Source: a virus. Taken from it: a DNA stretch of 28,371 bases. A program made the translations under genes and the position numbers. Positions 5,407-13,168 of this stretch are shown piece by piece. The DNA lies in IMG/VR virus record IMGVR_UViG_3300025085_003399, positions 1 to 28,371 of that record; one strand, 5' to 3'. How positions within the stretch are numbered: the first letter of the stretch is position 1; each line of letters begins with the position of its first letter. Below the pieces are notes generated by a model that worked only from the letters and a program-made list of their open reading frames with translations, ran no database searches and was not told the DNA's origin.

Positions 5407-6447
5407 ATGTCAGATAACAATAATAGCTACGAGTGGCTTGGTGATGATGAGCTTTCCGGTGAGAAAGATCAAATTGCTAGGGAAATTATGGGCAGTGAAT
5501 CCGCAGGTGGGTATGTTCCACCTTTACGAGTGTATGATAATACTGTACAGGCGGATAAGAAGTATATTTCTTCACTACCCGATTTACAAAACGGTCCATC
5601 TAGTCTAATTCAAGGATCAGCTGTACCTATTCAGCAGGTGGGTATCCATAACTTTAGATTACCACTTACGTATAAAAAGCGTAATGGTGATACAATTACA
5701 TTAGAAACCTCTGTAACCGGTAGTGTTAGCTTAGAGGCTCATAAAAAGGGTATTAACATGTCACGTGTGATGCGGTCTTTTTATGATCATAAGGATGAAG
5801 TATTTTCTATTGGTAAAATCAAAGAAGTATTAGAGTCATATAAGAATAACTTAGAGTGTTTTGACTCACGTATTATGCTTAAGATATCTTACCCTATTAA
5901 ACAGACAAGTTTGCGAAGTGGTTTAGAGGGTTATCAATACTACGATGTAGTATTTGAAGGTGATTTAACTAAAGACGGTGAATTTAAAAAGTATATTCAC
6001 TTCGATTTTGTCTATTCATCTGCATGCCCTTGTTCTTTTGAGCTTAGTGAGCACGCTGAAAAATACCGTAACCGTGCAACCGTACCTCACTCGCAACGTT
6101 CTGTAGCTCGTGTTAGTGTAAAGTTTGATGATATGCTTTGGGTAGAAGATATTCAAGAGTTATGTTTAGCTGCACTACGAACTGAGACGCAAGTTATGGT
6201 TAAGCGGGAAGATGAGCAAGCTTTTGCCGAGATGAACGGAGCATATCTTAAATTCGTAGAAGATGCAGTTCGACTTCTGTATCAGAACCTTTCAAATGAT
6301 AAGCGTATTACTGACTTTAAAGTAGTTGCATCCCATAATGAATCGCTTCATAGTCACAATGCCGTTTCTGTAATTGTGAAAGGTGTACCTGGAGGATTCA
6401 CAGCAGGAGTTGCCCGTGATGTATTTGAGTCTACTGGCTTGAGGTAA
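5407..6447 (+). CDS. folE2: GTP cyclohydrolase IB (FolE2)
   Basis: 346-aa protein of the COG1469/FolE2 family, which hydrolyses GTP to 7,8-dihydroneopterin triphosphate, the first step of both folate and 7-deazaguanine synthesis. Diagnostic motifs: VGIHNFRLPL (78-87), KGINMSR (114-120, usually KGxHMSR), ACPCSFELSEH (206-216, from the family's CPCS) and HSQRS (228-232, usually HNQRS), plus LKFVEDAVRLLYQNL near the end. QueF has the same T-fold but lacks CPCS and KGxxMSR. The first 60 or so residues are an acidic extension. FolE2 can use metals other than zinc, which may suit low-metal seawater (inference). It follows queE by 47 nt with its own promoter. Confidence 0.88.
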   Translation: MSDNNNSYEWLGDDELSGEKDQIAREIMGSESAGGYVPPLRVYDNTVQADKKYISSLPDLQNGPSSLIQGSAVPIQQVGIHNFRLPLTYKKRNGDTITLETSVTGSVSLEAHKKGINMSRVMRSFYDHKDEVFSIGKIKEVLESYKNNLECFDSRIMLKISYPIKQTSLRSGLEGYQYYDVVFEGDLTKDGEFKKYIHFDFVYSSACPCSFELSEHAEKYRNRATVPHSQRSVARVSVKFDDMLWVEDIQELCLAALRTETQVMVKREDEQAFAEMNGAYLKFVEDAVRLLYQNLSNDKRITDFKVVASHNESLHSHNAVSVIVKGVPGGFTAGVARDVFESTGLR

Positions 6448-6461
6448 CGCCAAAGCTGACT

Positions 6462-6836
6462 ATGACAACAGAAAAAACATGGATGGAAGAGGCTCGTCAG
6501 ATTGCAGCGCAATGCTGGTGCGACGAGGAAACGCAAGATCGTGAAATGGATGTTGTCCTCGCGGAAGCAGTGGCGAAACGGATCGCGGCTTGGATGGAAA
6601 CCGCCGCACAGAACCAGCGCAACACGGACTATTATCGTGGGTTGCTTGAGCGATGCGGGAAGGCAATCGGGGATCGCGCCTATACTCAGGACGATGGAGG
6701 GAAAACTGAGGATGTTCTGTGCGCCAAGATTCCTGAGATCGTGGAAACCGATTACGTCACGGTGGACAGTGAACGGCTCGCATTGATGTCCAGCGACTTG
6801 TTATCTAATTTTTATCATGAACATAGAAAGTCTTGA
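6462..6836 (+). CDS. GC-rich foreign gene, uncharacterised phage-type protein
   Basis: 124-aa protein encoded in DNA of about 55-60% G+C (by counting sample lines), against roughly 37% in a flanking line. Codon use (GCG, CGG, ACG, GCC) also differs from all neighbours. The stretch NTDYYRGLLERCGKAIGDRA, then YTQDDGGKTEDVLCAKIPEIV, resembles a small uncharacterised protein common in siphophages of Proteobacteria. The last residues (SNFYHEHRKS) fall where composition turns AT-rich again, and they overlap the next start by 20 nt, so the original C-terminus may have been altered. No T4-type promoter or strong ribosome site is seen. Function unknown. Confidence 0.6.
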   Translation: MTTEKTWMEEARQIAAQCWCDEETQDREMDVVLAEAVAKRIAAWMETAAQNQRNTDYYRGLLERCGKAIGDRAYTQDDGGKTEDVLCAKIPEIVETDYVTVDSERLALMSSDLLSNFYHEHRKS

Positions 6837-7035
6837 AATCACCGAAAAAGGCGTGGTTGTTATCTACCGCGAGCCATCCAACCAAATACTTCTCTGCATC
6901 CCTCCACGACCAGCACCGGACAGAGTGTGGAGGGAGGTTTGGGAAATTCGTGATGGCAAACTGGAAAAGACCTCTTCGGAAGAGGGGCGGCATACCCCAG
7001 CATCATCAGTAGCGGAATCTATTTCTTTTGGATAA
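6817..7035 (+). CDS. Small hypothetical protein in the GC-rich island
   Basis: 72-aa reading frame (MNIESLEITEKGVVVIYREP) overlapping the preceding gene by 20 nt in another frame. It has two beta-strand-like segments, a Pro-rich middle (IPPRPAPDRVWREVWEIRDG) and a Ser-rich end. Composition is GC-rich as in the gene before it, so both probably arrived together. I do not recognise a family. Coding is plausible from the conserved-looking N-terminal half but not certain. Confidence 0.45.
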   Translation: MNIESLEITEKGVVVIYREPSNQILLCIPPRPAPDRVWREVWEIRDGKLEKTSSEEGRHTPASSVAESISFG

Positions 7036-7057
7036 CATTAATTGTTATTAACATACC

Positions 7058-7091
7058 AAGCCTCTCTTTTGCTTAGGTGAGAGAGAGGCTT
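7058..7091 (+). terminator. Hairpin (possible terminator) between GC-rich island and HNH gene
   Basis: AAGCCTCTCT (7058-7067) pairs perfectly with AGAGAGGCTT (7082-7091) around a 14-nt loop. No long T run follows, so factor-independent termination is uncertain. The loop holds the TTGCTT hexamer of the HNH gene's putative promoter. The rest of 7036-7101 holds only a weak 6-bp inverted repeat (7032-7037/7043-7048). Confidence 0.5.
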
Positions 7092-7096
7092 ATGTT
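7069..7096 (+). promoter_or_regulatory. Early-type promoter for HNH gene (TTGCTT-16-TATGTT)
   Basis: TTGCTT (7069-7074), 16 bp, TATGTT (7091-7096), then 5 nt to the ATG at 7102. The -10 is weaker than the others, but spacer and start distance match the series. Confidence 0.45.
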
Positions 7097-7101
7097 TATA
7101 A

Positions 7102-7701
7102 ATGAAAGATCATACTCTTATTCTCAACAAATACTATTTTCCAATTAATGTGGATGACTATAAGCGTGTATTTACAAACATAGCAACAGGTTCACAACTC
7201 CCATTAGATATACACTACGAGGTAAATGAAGATGGGACTATTAACTTTGAAAATATTAACTTTTGGAATGTTATTAAGTCTATCGATGCCTGGATGGAGC
7301 TTCCCATTAGACCGTATGATAATTTTATTCATACTGTTAACGGTCCTATACGGCTTCCTACTGTAGTTATATGTTCTGCTTATAAAGGTATAATGCACAA
7401 GAAGGCTAAGTTTCCAACTAAGAAAAATATATGGGAGCGTGACAAATATACATGTGTATACACAGGCAAAAAATTACAAAAAACGGAACTTAGCGTCGAT
7501 CATGTATTTCCAAGGAGTAAAGGCGGGAAGGACACATGGGATAATTTGGTTACGTGTGATAAGATATTAAACTCTAAAAAAAGTAATAAGTTACTTTCTG
7601 AAACTAAATTAAAATTACGGTATAAACCTTTTAAGCCTGACGATGGTTATAAATTTGAAATATACAGAGAGGAGTGGCATTCCTTTCTTGCCAATTTTTA
7701 A
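7102..7701 (+). CDS. HNH endonuclease
   Basis: 199-aa protein. An N-terminal domain (MKDHTLILNKYYFPINVDDY...) resembles that of the common LNxxYxPLxV-type HNH proteins. The C-terminal HNH core is WERDKYTCVYTGKKLQKTEL, SVDHVFPRSKGGKDTWDNLV, TCDKILNSKKSNK (about residues 112-165), with His in DHV, the central Asn in WDNL and the last Asn in LNSKK. The two CxxC pairs that hold a structural zinc in relatives are each reduced to one Cys (CVYT, CDKIL). It could be a homing-type or a packaging/recombination nuclease; it follows a foreign island, but that is only suggestive. Confidence 0.85.
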   Translation: MKDHTLILNKYYFPINVDDYKRVFTNIATGSQLPLDIHYEVNEDGTINFENINFWNVIKSIDAWMELPIRPYDNFIHTVNGPIRLPTVVICSAYKGIMHKKAKFPTKKNIWERDKYTCVYTGKKLQKTELSVDHVFPRSKGGKDTWDNLVTCDKILNSKKSNKLLSETKLKLRYKPFKPDDGYKFEIYREEWHSFLANF

Positions 7702-7714
7702 AAACTAGTAAATA
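7688..7714 (+). promoter_or_regulatory. Possible promoter before P-loop gene (TTGCCA-15-TAAATA)
   Basis: TTGCCA (7688-7693), 15 bp, TAAATA (7709-7714), 5 nt to the ATG at 7720. The -10 is part of AGTAAATA, so a late-type box is an alternative reading. Less certain than the others because the spacer is one base short. Confidence 0.3.
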
Positions 7715-7719
7715 AATTT

Positions 7720-8487
7720 ATGAGAATAGCTTTTAGTGGTACTGCTAATTCAGGTAAAACAACTCTCTTGAAGAGTTTTCTCTATACGTGGAGTAATTTT
7801 TCAACTCCAGAAAAAACTTATAGAGACATGCTTGTTGAAAAGGAACTTGACCATTCATCTTCAACAACAACCGAAACACAAAGTCAGGTTATGGACTTTA
7901 TGGTTGATCAATTAATTGAGAATAGTAAGGATGACTGTGTAGTATATGATAGATGTCCATTAGATTCTGTAGCTTATACGTTATGGAGTAATGATAAAAA
8001 TAAAGAAGGCTTTACAAAAGAGTTTGTTACAGAACAAATTACACTATGTAAAGAATCATTAAGAAACTTAGATATAATTTTCCTGTGTAAGTTTGACGAA
8101 AAGGAAGGTGTAAAGGAAGACGGATCAAGAGAAGCAGATCTACAATATATCAAAGAGGTAGATAATATTTTTGATTCTTTATATCAACAGTATATGCAAA
8201 ATCCGCAAGCTGATGTTTTCTACCCTAAAGATGACTCACCAGCAGTTATATTATTACCTAACGGTACGCAAGAACGTATTGATCTACTTGCTGAGTATAT
8301 TACACCAGAAGGGGGAATGTATGGTGATGAACACTCTATTTTAAATCCTGATAATCTTGATGAATTAGAAGCTCTTGTTAAACAGCAACAATCAGCTCTA
8401 GATAAAGAAACAAAGGAAAAGGAACTATTTGCAAAATTTGGAATAAAAGATGATGATAGGGGTAGCAATTATAACCTGCAACCGTGA
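7720..8487 (+). CDS. P-loop ATPase/kinase-like protein (AAA_28 type)
   Basis: 255-aa protein with Walker A GTANSGKT (7-14), a DRCPLDSVAY segment resembling the DR(S/C)xxD signature of nucleoside-kinase-like and NadR/AAA_28 proteins, and NLDIIFLCKF as the Walker B strand. Residues 190-255 are a charged, Gln/Glu-rich tail predicted helical (DELEALVKQQQSALDKETKE). Substrate unknown: deoxynucleoside kinase-like or a regulatory ATPase are both possible. The 3' end overlaps the first glycosyltransferase gene by 38 nt, which ties it transcriptionally to the carbohydrate cluster. Confidence 0.7.
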   Translation: MRIAFSGTANSGKTTLLKSFLYTWSNFSTPEKTYRDMLVEKELDHSSSTTTETQSQVMDFMVDQLIENSKDDCVVYDRCPLDSVAYTLWSNDKNKEGFTKEFVTEQITLCKESLRNLDIIFLCKFDEKEGVKEDGSREADLQYIKEVDNIFDSLYQQYMQNPQADVFYPKDDSPAVILLPNGTQERIDLLAEYITPEGGMYGDEHSILNPDNLDELEALVKQQQSALDKETKEKELFAKFGIKDDDRGSNYNLQP

Positions 8488-9238
8488 AGACATGTATCGG
8501 GTTTGTATGGACTCGATACATGCTGATTGGTATGATGAACTCGTAACAGTTAATGACGGTGAACCGGTAAGGTGTACCAACGGGGAGTATATTGAAACTG
8601 GTGGTGTTGGGGTAGGTGTGGCTAAGAACACAGCTATGCAACATTTATTAGATAAGGGATGTGATTATATCATACTAGTTGAGGATGATATGCGCTTTAA
8701 GAAAGATATATTTAAAACATATATTACAGCTTCGAAAATTACCGGTATACAGCACTTTATGTTTGGTTATCACGGACCTGCTAACAAGGCTGGTATTAGT
8801 GGTGGTAAGCCTACACCACGTAAAGTTGTAGATTACGGTGATATAAAAATAGCTCTCAATCAACATTGTGTCGGTGCAGTTACCTTTTATACGAGAGAGT
8901 GCCTAGAAGATATTGGATTACATGATGAGAACTATACTAACGCATTTGAACATGTTGACCATTCTTATAGATTAGCTAAAGCAGGCTACAGTACCCCGTA
9001 TTGGTGGTGGTCTGATATAGCTAATAGTTTAGACTATGTAGAGGAGCAAGCATGTTCTGAAAATAACTCTTCTATAAGACCTCGCAGTGATTGGCAGTCG
9101 AATATCGAAAAGTCGGCAATATACTTCTTACATAGACATAATGTCCACCCTGTACAAGTGCCTGATGTACCTATCAGTGAAGTAATAGAACATCTTAAAA
9201 AATTAAAAAATGAAAAAAATAAGTTTACTAGTACCTAG
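8450..9238 (+). CDS. Glycosyltransferase, GT-A (family 2-like)
   Basis: 262 aa, starting MMIGVAIITCNREDMYRVCM (the second ATG at 8453 is equally possible). Features of a GT-A fold: the N-terminal nucleotide-binding strand with TCNR, a mid-domain VEDDMRF (DxD-like metal site, near residue 78) and FEHVDHSYR (acceptor/catalytic region as in GT2). It would add a sugar from a nucleotide donor to a glycan; substrate unknown. A Trp-rich patch (YWWWSD) follows. First of seven consecutive glycosyltransferase-like genes, overlapping its neighbours on both sides. Confidence 0.75.
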   Translation: MMIGVAIITCNREDMYRVCMDSIHADWYDELVTVNDGEPVRCTNGEYIETGGVGVGVAKNTAMQHLLDKGCDYIILVEDDMRFKKDIFKTYITASKITGIQHFMFGYHGPANKAGISGGKPTPRKVVDYGDIKIALNQHCVGAVTFYTRECLEDIGLHDENYTNAFEHVDHSYRLAKAGYSTPYWWWSDIANSLDYVEEQACSENNSSIRPRSDWQSNIEKSAIYFLHRHNVHPVQVPDVPISEVIEHLKKLKNEKNKFTST

Positions 9239-9971
9239 TCGCGAACGCTTAAATTTAAAACTTACTCTTATTAGTTCTATCATTACTTCTGTTAATGATA
9301 TTAATAATGTAGAGTTAATATTTGGAGTAGATGAAGATGATCCAGCAAGAGAAACAACTTATAAAATTGCTAATAGTATCCCATTCGTAAAGGTTGTAGA
9401 TATAAAAAATGATGGTAAGTTTATAGGTATAAATAAAATTTGGAACGAATTATATCCGCACGCTGAAGGGGATATTTTAGGTTACGTTGGTGATGATATG
9501 ATCTTTAAGACAAAGGATTGGGACGTAAAAATATTAGATGAATTTAACGAGGATAATTTACCAACAGACAAAATTAAATTAGTACATTGCTATGACGGGT
9601 TTAGAAAAAAAGATGAAATTTGTGTAAACGCGTTTATACATAAAAAATACACAGATGTTGTTGGTTATTTGTGTAGAGAGGAATTCTTAATTAATTGGTC
9701 TGATCAATGGCTTTATCAGACCTTTAAAGCTGTGGATAGGGTTAAGTGGCGTGAAGATATTTATATTCACCATAATCATTGGGTTTTCGGCAATAGGCAG
9801 AAAGATGAGGTTGCTGATAGAATGCTATCTGATAATAAGGATACTATTAGTGATCAACTATGGTTTGATTTAGCTCAGGAGAGAATTGATGATGTTAAGA
9901 AGATCGCAGATTATATTAATGTCGAACCGAATTGGGATGTAGTTGATACCGAGATTGGAGTAAAGGTATGA
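9210..9971 (+). CDS. Glycosyltransferase-like protein, GT-A
   Basis: 253 aa. MKKISLLVPSRERLNLKLTL is a GT2-like start, FGVDEDDP (near 40) and VGDDMIF (near 93) are acidic metal/nucleotide-site candidates, and FKAVDRVKWREDIYIHHNHW lies where the acceptor-binding His-rich loop would be. Donor and acceptor unknown. It overlaps the upstream gene by 29 nt and the downstream gene by ATGA. Confidence 0.65.
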   Translation: MKKISLLVPSRERLNLKLTLISSIITSVNDINNVELIFGVDEDDPARETTYKIANSIPFVKVVDIKNDGKFIGINKIWNELYPHAEGDILGYVGDDMIFKTKDWDVKILDEFNEDNLPTDKIKLVHCYDGFRKKDEICVNAFIHKKYTDVVGYLCREEFLINWSDQWLYQTFKAVDRVKWREDIYIHHNHWVFGNRQKDEVADRMLSDNKDTISDQLWFDLAQERIDDVKKIADYINVEPNWDVVDTEIGVKV

Positions 9972-10816
9972 AGGTAAACAATAAAGATTTAATACATAAA
10001 CATGATTTTTTTCAGAATGTTTTAGCTAAACTACATAAACTAATTAAGGATGATAATGTTATTTTTACTTTAGAGAACTTATCCGCGGAGCATACAGATC
10101 GTGGAAAAATAGAAGTAGATAAATCAAAGTTTAATGTACTATTAGGTATGTGGGATGAATATGATACAAAGTATCATAGAGAATTGATAGATAAATATGA
10201 TATAATATTCAATCAATATATTACTAAAGAAGAAGAAGAACTTTATGATAATTTATTCTCTCTACCACTCGGTTATAACGGTAATATAATTATAGAAAAT
10301 GAGCATGTTCAAGATATTAAAAAAATAACCGATAGATCGATAGATGTATTTTTTGCAGGGCATATGTCATCACAGAATAGGTATAATAGTATGATTAAAA
10401 ATATCGAATTCTTAACAAAGAGCGATAGCCGTAAAAAATATAATTTTGATTTTAATATAACAAGAGGGTTTATGCAGGGGTTTAAAGGTCCGCAATATTA
10501 TGATAAACTTTATAACAGTAAGATAGCCTTCTGTCCTCCTGGTAATATAAGTGCAGAGACATATAGATGGTATGAAGCGATGATGTGTGGTTGCGTTATT
10601 GTTTGTCCTAAACTACCAGAAACAGAAATATATAATGACTTACCAGTAATGCAGGTTACTAATTTTGAAACAGACGCGTCAAAGGTAGTCTTAGAGCTAC
10701 TTAATGATAAAACCCGTCTACAAGAATTACAGCAAGAAAATATAGAATACTGGAGTAAGCATTATGATCAGGAACTAGTCGCTGCATATATAACTTCTAA
10801 AATTAAAAGAAAATGA
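9968..10816 (+). CDS. Exostosin/GT-B-like glycosyltransferase
   Basis: 282 aa. The C-terminal half carries a GT-B signature: DVFFAGHMSS, YNSKIAFCPPGNISAETYRW, YEAMMCGCVIVCP, the E-x7-G/C nucleotide-sugar contact found in exostosin-like and family 1/4-like enzymes. The N-terminal half (to 110) has NVLLGMWDEYD and DIIFNQY strands. Donor unknown. ATGA overlap with both neighbours, so strict translational coupling. Confidence 0.65.
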   Translation: MKVNNKDLIHKHDFFQNVLAKLHKLIKDDNVIFTLENLSAEHTDRGKIEVDKSKFNVLLGMWDEYDTKYHRELIDKYDIIFNQYITKEEEELYDNLFSLPLGYNGNIIIENEHVQDIKKITDRSIDVFFAGHMSSQNRYNSMIKNIEFLTKSDSRKKYNFDFNITRGFMQGFKGPQYYDKLYNSKIAFCPPGNISAETYRWYEAMMCGCVIVCPKLPETEIYNDLPVMQVTNFETDASKVVLELLNDKTRLQELQQENIEYWSKHYDQELVAAYITSKIKRK

Positions 10817-11673
10817 TAGTACAAATTACTAGAACCAAAAATGAAGCATTCTTAATTAAGGAGATGTTACCGTTATGGTCAAAATATGCGGATGGCTTTG
10901 TTTTTTACGATGATGGGTCGACTGACGATACTGTTGATTTTTTAAAAGCTAATAAAGATAAGTATAATATATTAGAAATCATCGAAGGTAATAAAAAGGA
11001 AAATTACATTAAGGAGCTTAAGATGGAGACTGACGAAAGGCAGCCACTATATAACGCTGCATACAAGTACAGTAATAAAATTATATGTTGTGATTCGGAT
11101 GAATATCTAGATGGTAGCTTTACTAAGCAAGATTTAGAAAACTTACTAGAGAATAATCCGGATACAGTTTTTAATCTTCAATGGATACAGTATACCAGTC
11201 AAAACAATGTAAGAGTTGACGGACCGTGGGGAAATAATTTTAAAGTAAGAGCTGGTTCATATACATCACAAGGTGACTTCGGAACAGCTCAAATGCATTC
11301 TTTACATCTACCACCTGCATCTAAATCTAAAGCAATTAACCCGTCGCAATTATTCATAGCACACTTACAATGGTTGAGTAAGAGATGGGTGGGTGTTAAG
11401 CAATATTTTTGGAAAATTAACGACTATGTTAACAGGGAGATTCATGGTGCAGAAGTTATTGAGGCAAGCGCGTATGATGTATCAGTAAATAATTTTAATT
11501 GGAAATATTCCCAATACCCTATCAAGCTAAAAGTAGATGAGAAGATTTACGAAAGTCAGGATATGAAAACAAATTATAAGCTAGAGTATATTAAGAAATA
11601 TACAAAAGAATTGAACATACCTAACTTAGGTGATTGGGGAATGGGTATTCATGAGTTTTGCTTAAAAGAATAG
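10813..11673 (+). CDS. Glycosyltransferase family 2-like protein
   Basis: 286 aa. MIVQITRTKNEAFLIKEMLP, then YDDGSTDDTVDFLK (33-46), is the classic GT2 N-terminal nucleotide-binding motif with DDGSTDDT. CCDSDEYL (near 92) is the DxD metal site. The middle (HSLHLPPASKSKAI, HLQWLSKRWVGVKQYFW) resembles the long insert of GT2/GT92-like enzymes acting on glycoproteins or lipid-linked glycans. The next gene starts 38 nt downstream from its own promoter. Confidence 0.75.
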   Translation: MIVQITRTKNEAFLIKEMLPLWSKYADGFVFYDDGSTDDTVDFLKANKDKYNILEIIEGNKKENYIKELKMETDERQPLYNAAYKYSNKIICCDSDEYLDGSFTKQDLENLLENNPDTVFNLQWIQYTSQNNVRVDGPWGNNFKVRAGSYTSQGDFGTAQMHSLHLPPASKSKAINPSQLFIAHLQWLSKRWVGVKQYFWKINDYVNREIHGAEVIEASAYDVSVNNFNWKYSQYPIKLKVDEKIYESQDMKTNYKLEYIKKYTKELNIPNLGDWGMGIHEFCLKE

Positions 11674-11701
11674 TTGCATCATACTCTTAACATATTATAA
11701 T
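11674..11701 (+). promoter_or_regulatory. Internal early-type promoter (TTGCAT-16-TATAAT)
   Basis: TTGCAT (11674-11679), 16 bp, TATAAT (11696-11701), 10 nt to the ATG at 11712. A two-codon mini-frame (ATG GTA TAA, 11704) and a second TATAAT (11708-11713) lie between. It divides the carbohydrate cluster into two transcription units. Confidence 0.6.
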
Positions 11702-11711
11702 TTATGGTATA

Positions 11712-12377
11712 ATGTCTCTTAATTTAGATAATGTTACAATTATTTGTATAGATGGAGTTAATCCTAATGTAGGGGTAAAGGCTCTTAAATATAGTATGCA
11801 AGAAATTAATTTTGCTAAAAGCATTATTCTTTCTCATATAAAGCCAGACATTATTCCTGATGGTGTGGAGTATATAAAGATACCCGAGTTAACGCATCAC
11901 ACATATAGCTCTTTTTGTTTACATGAGTTATATAAATACTTTACAACAGATTTTGTCTTAATAATACATGACGACGGATTTGTAATAAATCCACATAAGT
12001 GGACTAATGAATTTTTAAATTATGATTACATAGGAGCTCCTTGGCGTGGAGAAGGAAATAATAGGGTTGGTAACGGGGGCTTTAGTTTGCGTAGTAAAAA
12101 ATTAGTAAATTTATGTCGTGCAATACAGTGGGGTGGAGGTCATGAAGATGGTGAAATTTGTATAACCCAAAGACAACACTTTGTAAATAATGGTTGCAAG
12201 TTTGCTCCAACAGAATTAGCTGCTCTGTTTTCATTAGAATCGAAGTTACATGATGTTGAGTATAATCTAGAAAATAGCTTCGGATTTCACGGTAAAGGTG
12301 TTGTTGAAACTGTTCACTATGGTGAAGGTCAGCAATTTAAAGATAAATTAAAACTAAGAGATGCAGTAATATTATGA
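11712..12377 (+). CDS. DUF5672-type glycosyltransferase-like protein
   Basis: 221 aa. IPELTHHTYSSFCLHELYKY, then FVLIIHDDGFVINPHKWTNE, YDYIGAPW and RVGNGGFSLRSKKL are the recognisable elements of DUF5672, a GT-A-fold family found in glycan gene clusters of bacteria, phages and giant viruses. HDDG is the likely metal site. Function within a specific glycan is unknown. It is first after the internal promoter and overlaps the next gene by ATGA. Confidence 0.75.
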   Translation: MSLNLDNVTIICIDGVNPNVGVKALKYSMQEINFAKSIILSHIKPDIIPDGVEYIKIPELTHHTYSSFCLHELYKYFTTDFVLIIHDDGFVINPHKWTNEFLNYDYIGAPWRGEGNNRVGNGGFSLRSKKLVNLCRAIQWGGGHEDGEICITQRQHFVNNGCKFAPTELAALFSLESKLHDVEYNLENSFGFHGKGVVETVHYGEGQQFKDKLKLRDAVIL

Positions 12378-13168
12378 AAGTTGTAGATACATTTACGTTT
12401 TTCAATGAACTAGAACTATTAGAGGTTAGGTTAAACACCTTAAATGACCACGTCGATAAATTCGTTTTAGTAGAATCAACAAGAAGTCATCAAAACAAAC
12501 CTAAACCGTTATTCTATCAAGAGAATAAACACCTATTTAAAAAGTTTAATTCTAAAATAGAACATATTATAGTAGATGATTTTCCTGAACATACTTATCA
12601 TTCTTTTGAGCATCATCAAAGGGACTGTATAGAACGTGGATTAGGACATTGCGAGGATGACGATATAGTTTTTATATCTGATATTGATGAAATATGGGAC
12701 CCTGCAAAGATAGATCTGAATATAGACGGTGAAAAAATCTATAAATGGGGATCTTTACTAGCATACTTTTACTTAAATTTAATAGCGCAACCTAACATGT
12801 GGTGGCAGCCTCTATTTTTAAAATATAGTCTTTTAAAGAGTCTTAGAGCTAAAAATTTTGAAATAACACGCCATATTCTTAGAAACGAGAGTAGGTCGCC
12901 AGAAATAATTTTCGAACATTTACCTGATTTGAGAGGTTGGCACTTTTCCTATATGGGAGATGTAGAGTATAAACTACAAAACTTTTTACATAGTGAACAT
13001 AGAGATAAAAAGAAATCCTATATACAACAATGTATAAAAGATAGAGTTAATCCCTTTCATCCGAGCGTAAAGATGCATAAATTAAAAGATGTCGGATTAG
13101 ATAATTACTTACCTAGCTATATATCTAATAATATTAGTAAATACGAGCATTTAATTTTGAATGAGTAA
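12374..13168 (+). CDS. Glycosyltransferase family 17 (MGAT3-like)
   Basis: 264 aa. VDTFTFFNELELLEVRLNTL, FVLVESTRSHQNKPKPLFY and DDIVFISDIDEIWDP are characteristic of GT17, whose founding member is the eukaryotic beta-1,4-N-acetylglucosaminyltransferase III. DIDEI is the DxD site. GT17 members occur in bacterial and viral glycan clusters; they probably transfer GlcNAc-type sugars, but the donor here is unproven. ATGA overlap upstream; its stop overlaps the next start by one base (TAATG). Confidence 0.85.
   Translation: MKVVDTFTFFNELELLEVRLNTLNDHVDKFVLVESTRSHQNKPKPLFYQENKHLFKKFNSKIEHIIVDDFPEHTYHSFEHHQRDCIERGLGHCEDDDIVFISDIDEIWDPAKIDLNIDGEKIYKWGSLLAYFYLNLIAQPNMWWQPLFLKYSLLKSLRAKNFEITRHILRNESRSPEIIFEHLPDLRGWHFSYMGDVEYKLQNFLHSEHRDKKKSYIQQCIKDRVNPFHPSVKMHKLKDVGLDNYLPSYISNNISKYEHLILNE

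Noticed and set aside
5407-6447. QueF (preQ0 reductase) identity for the T-fold protein after queE
   Set aside because: It shares the T-fold, but CPCS, KGINMSR and HSQRS are FolE2 signatures, so GTP cyclohydrolase IB fits better.
7032-7048. Short inverted repeat ATAACA/TGTTAT as a terminator or recombination site at the island edge
   Set aside because: Only 6 bp of AT-rich stem with no T run and no matching copy at the left edge of the island.
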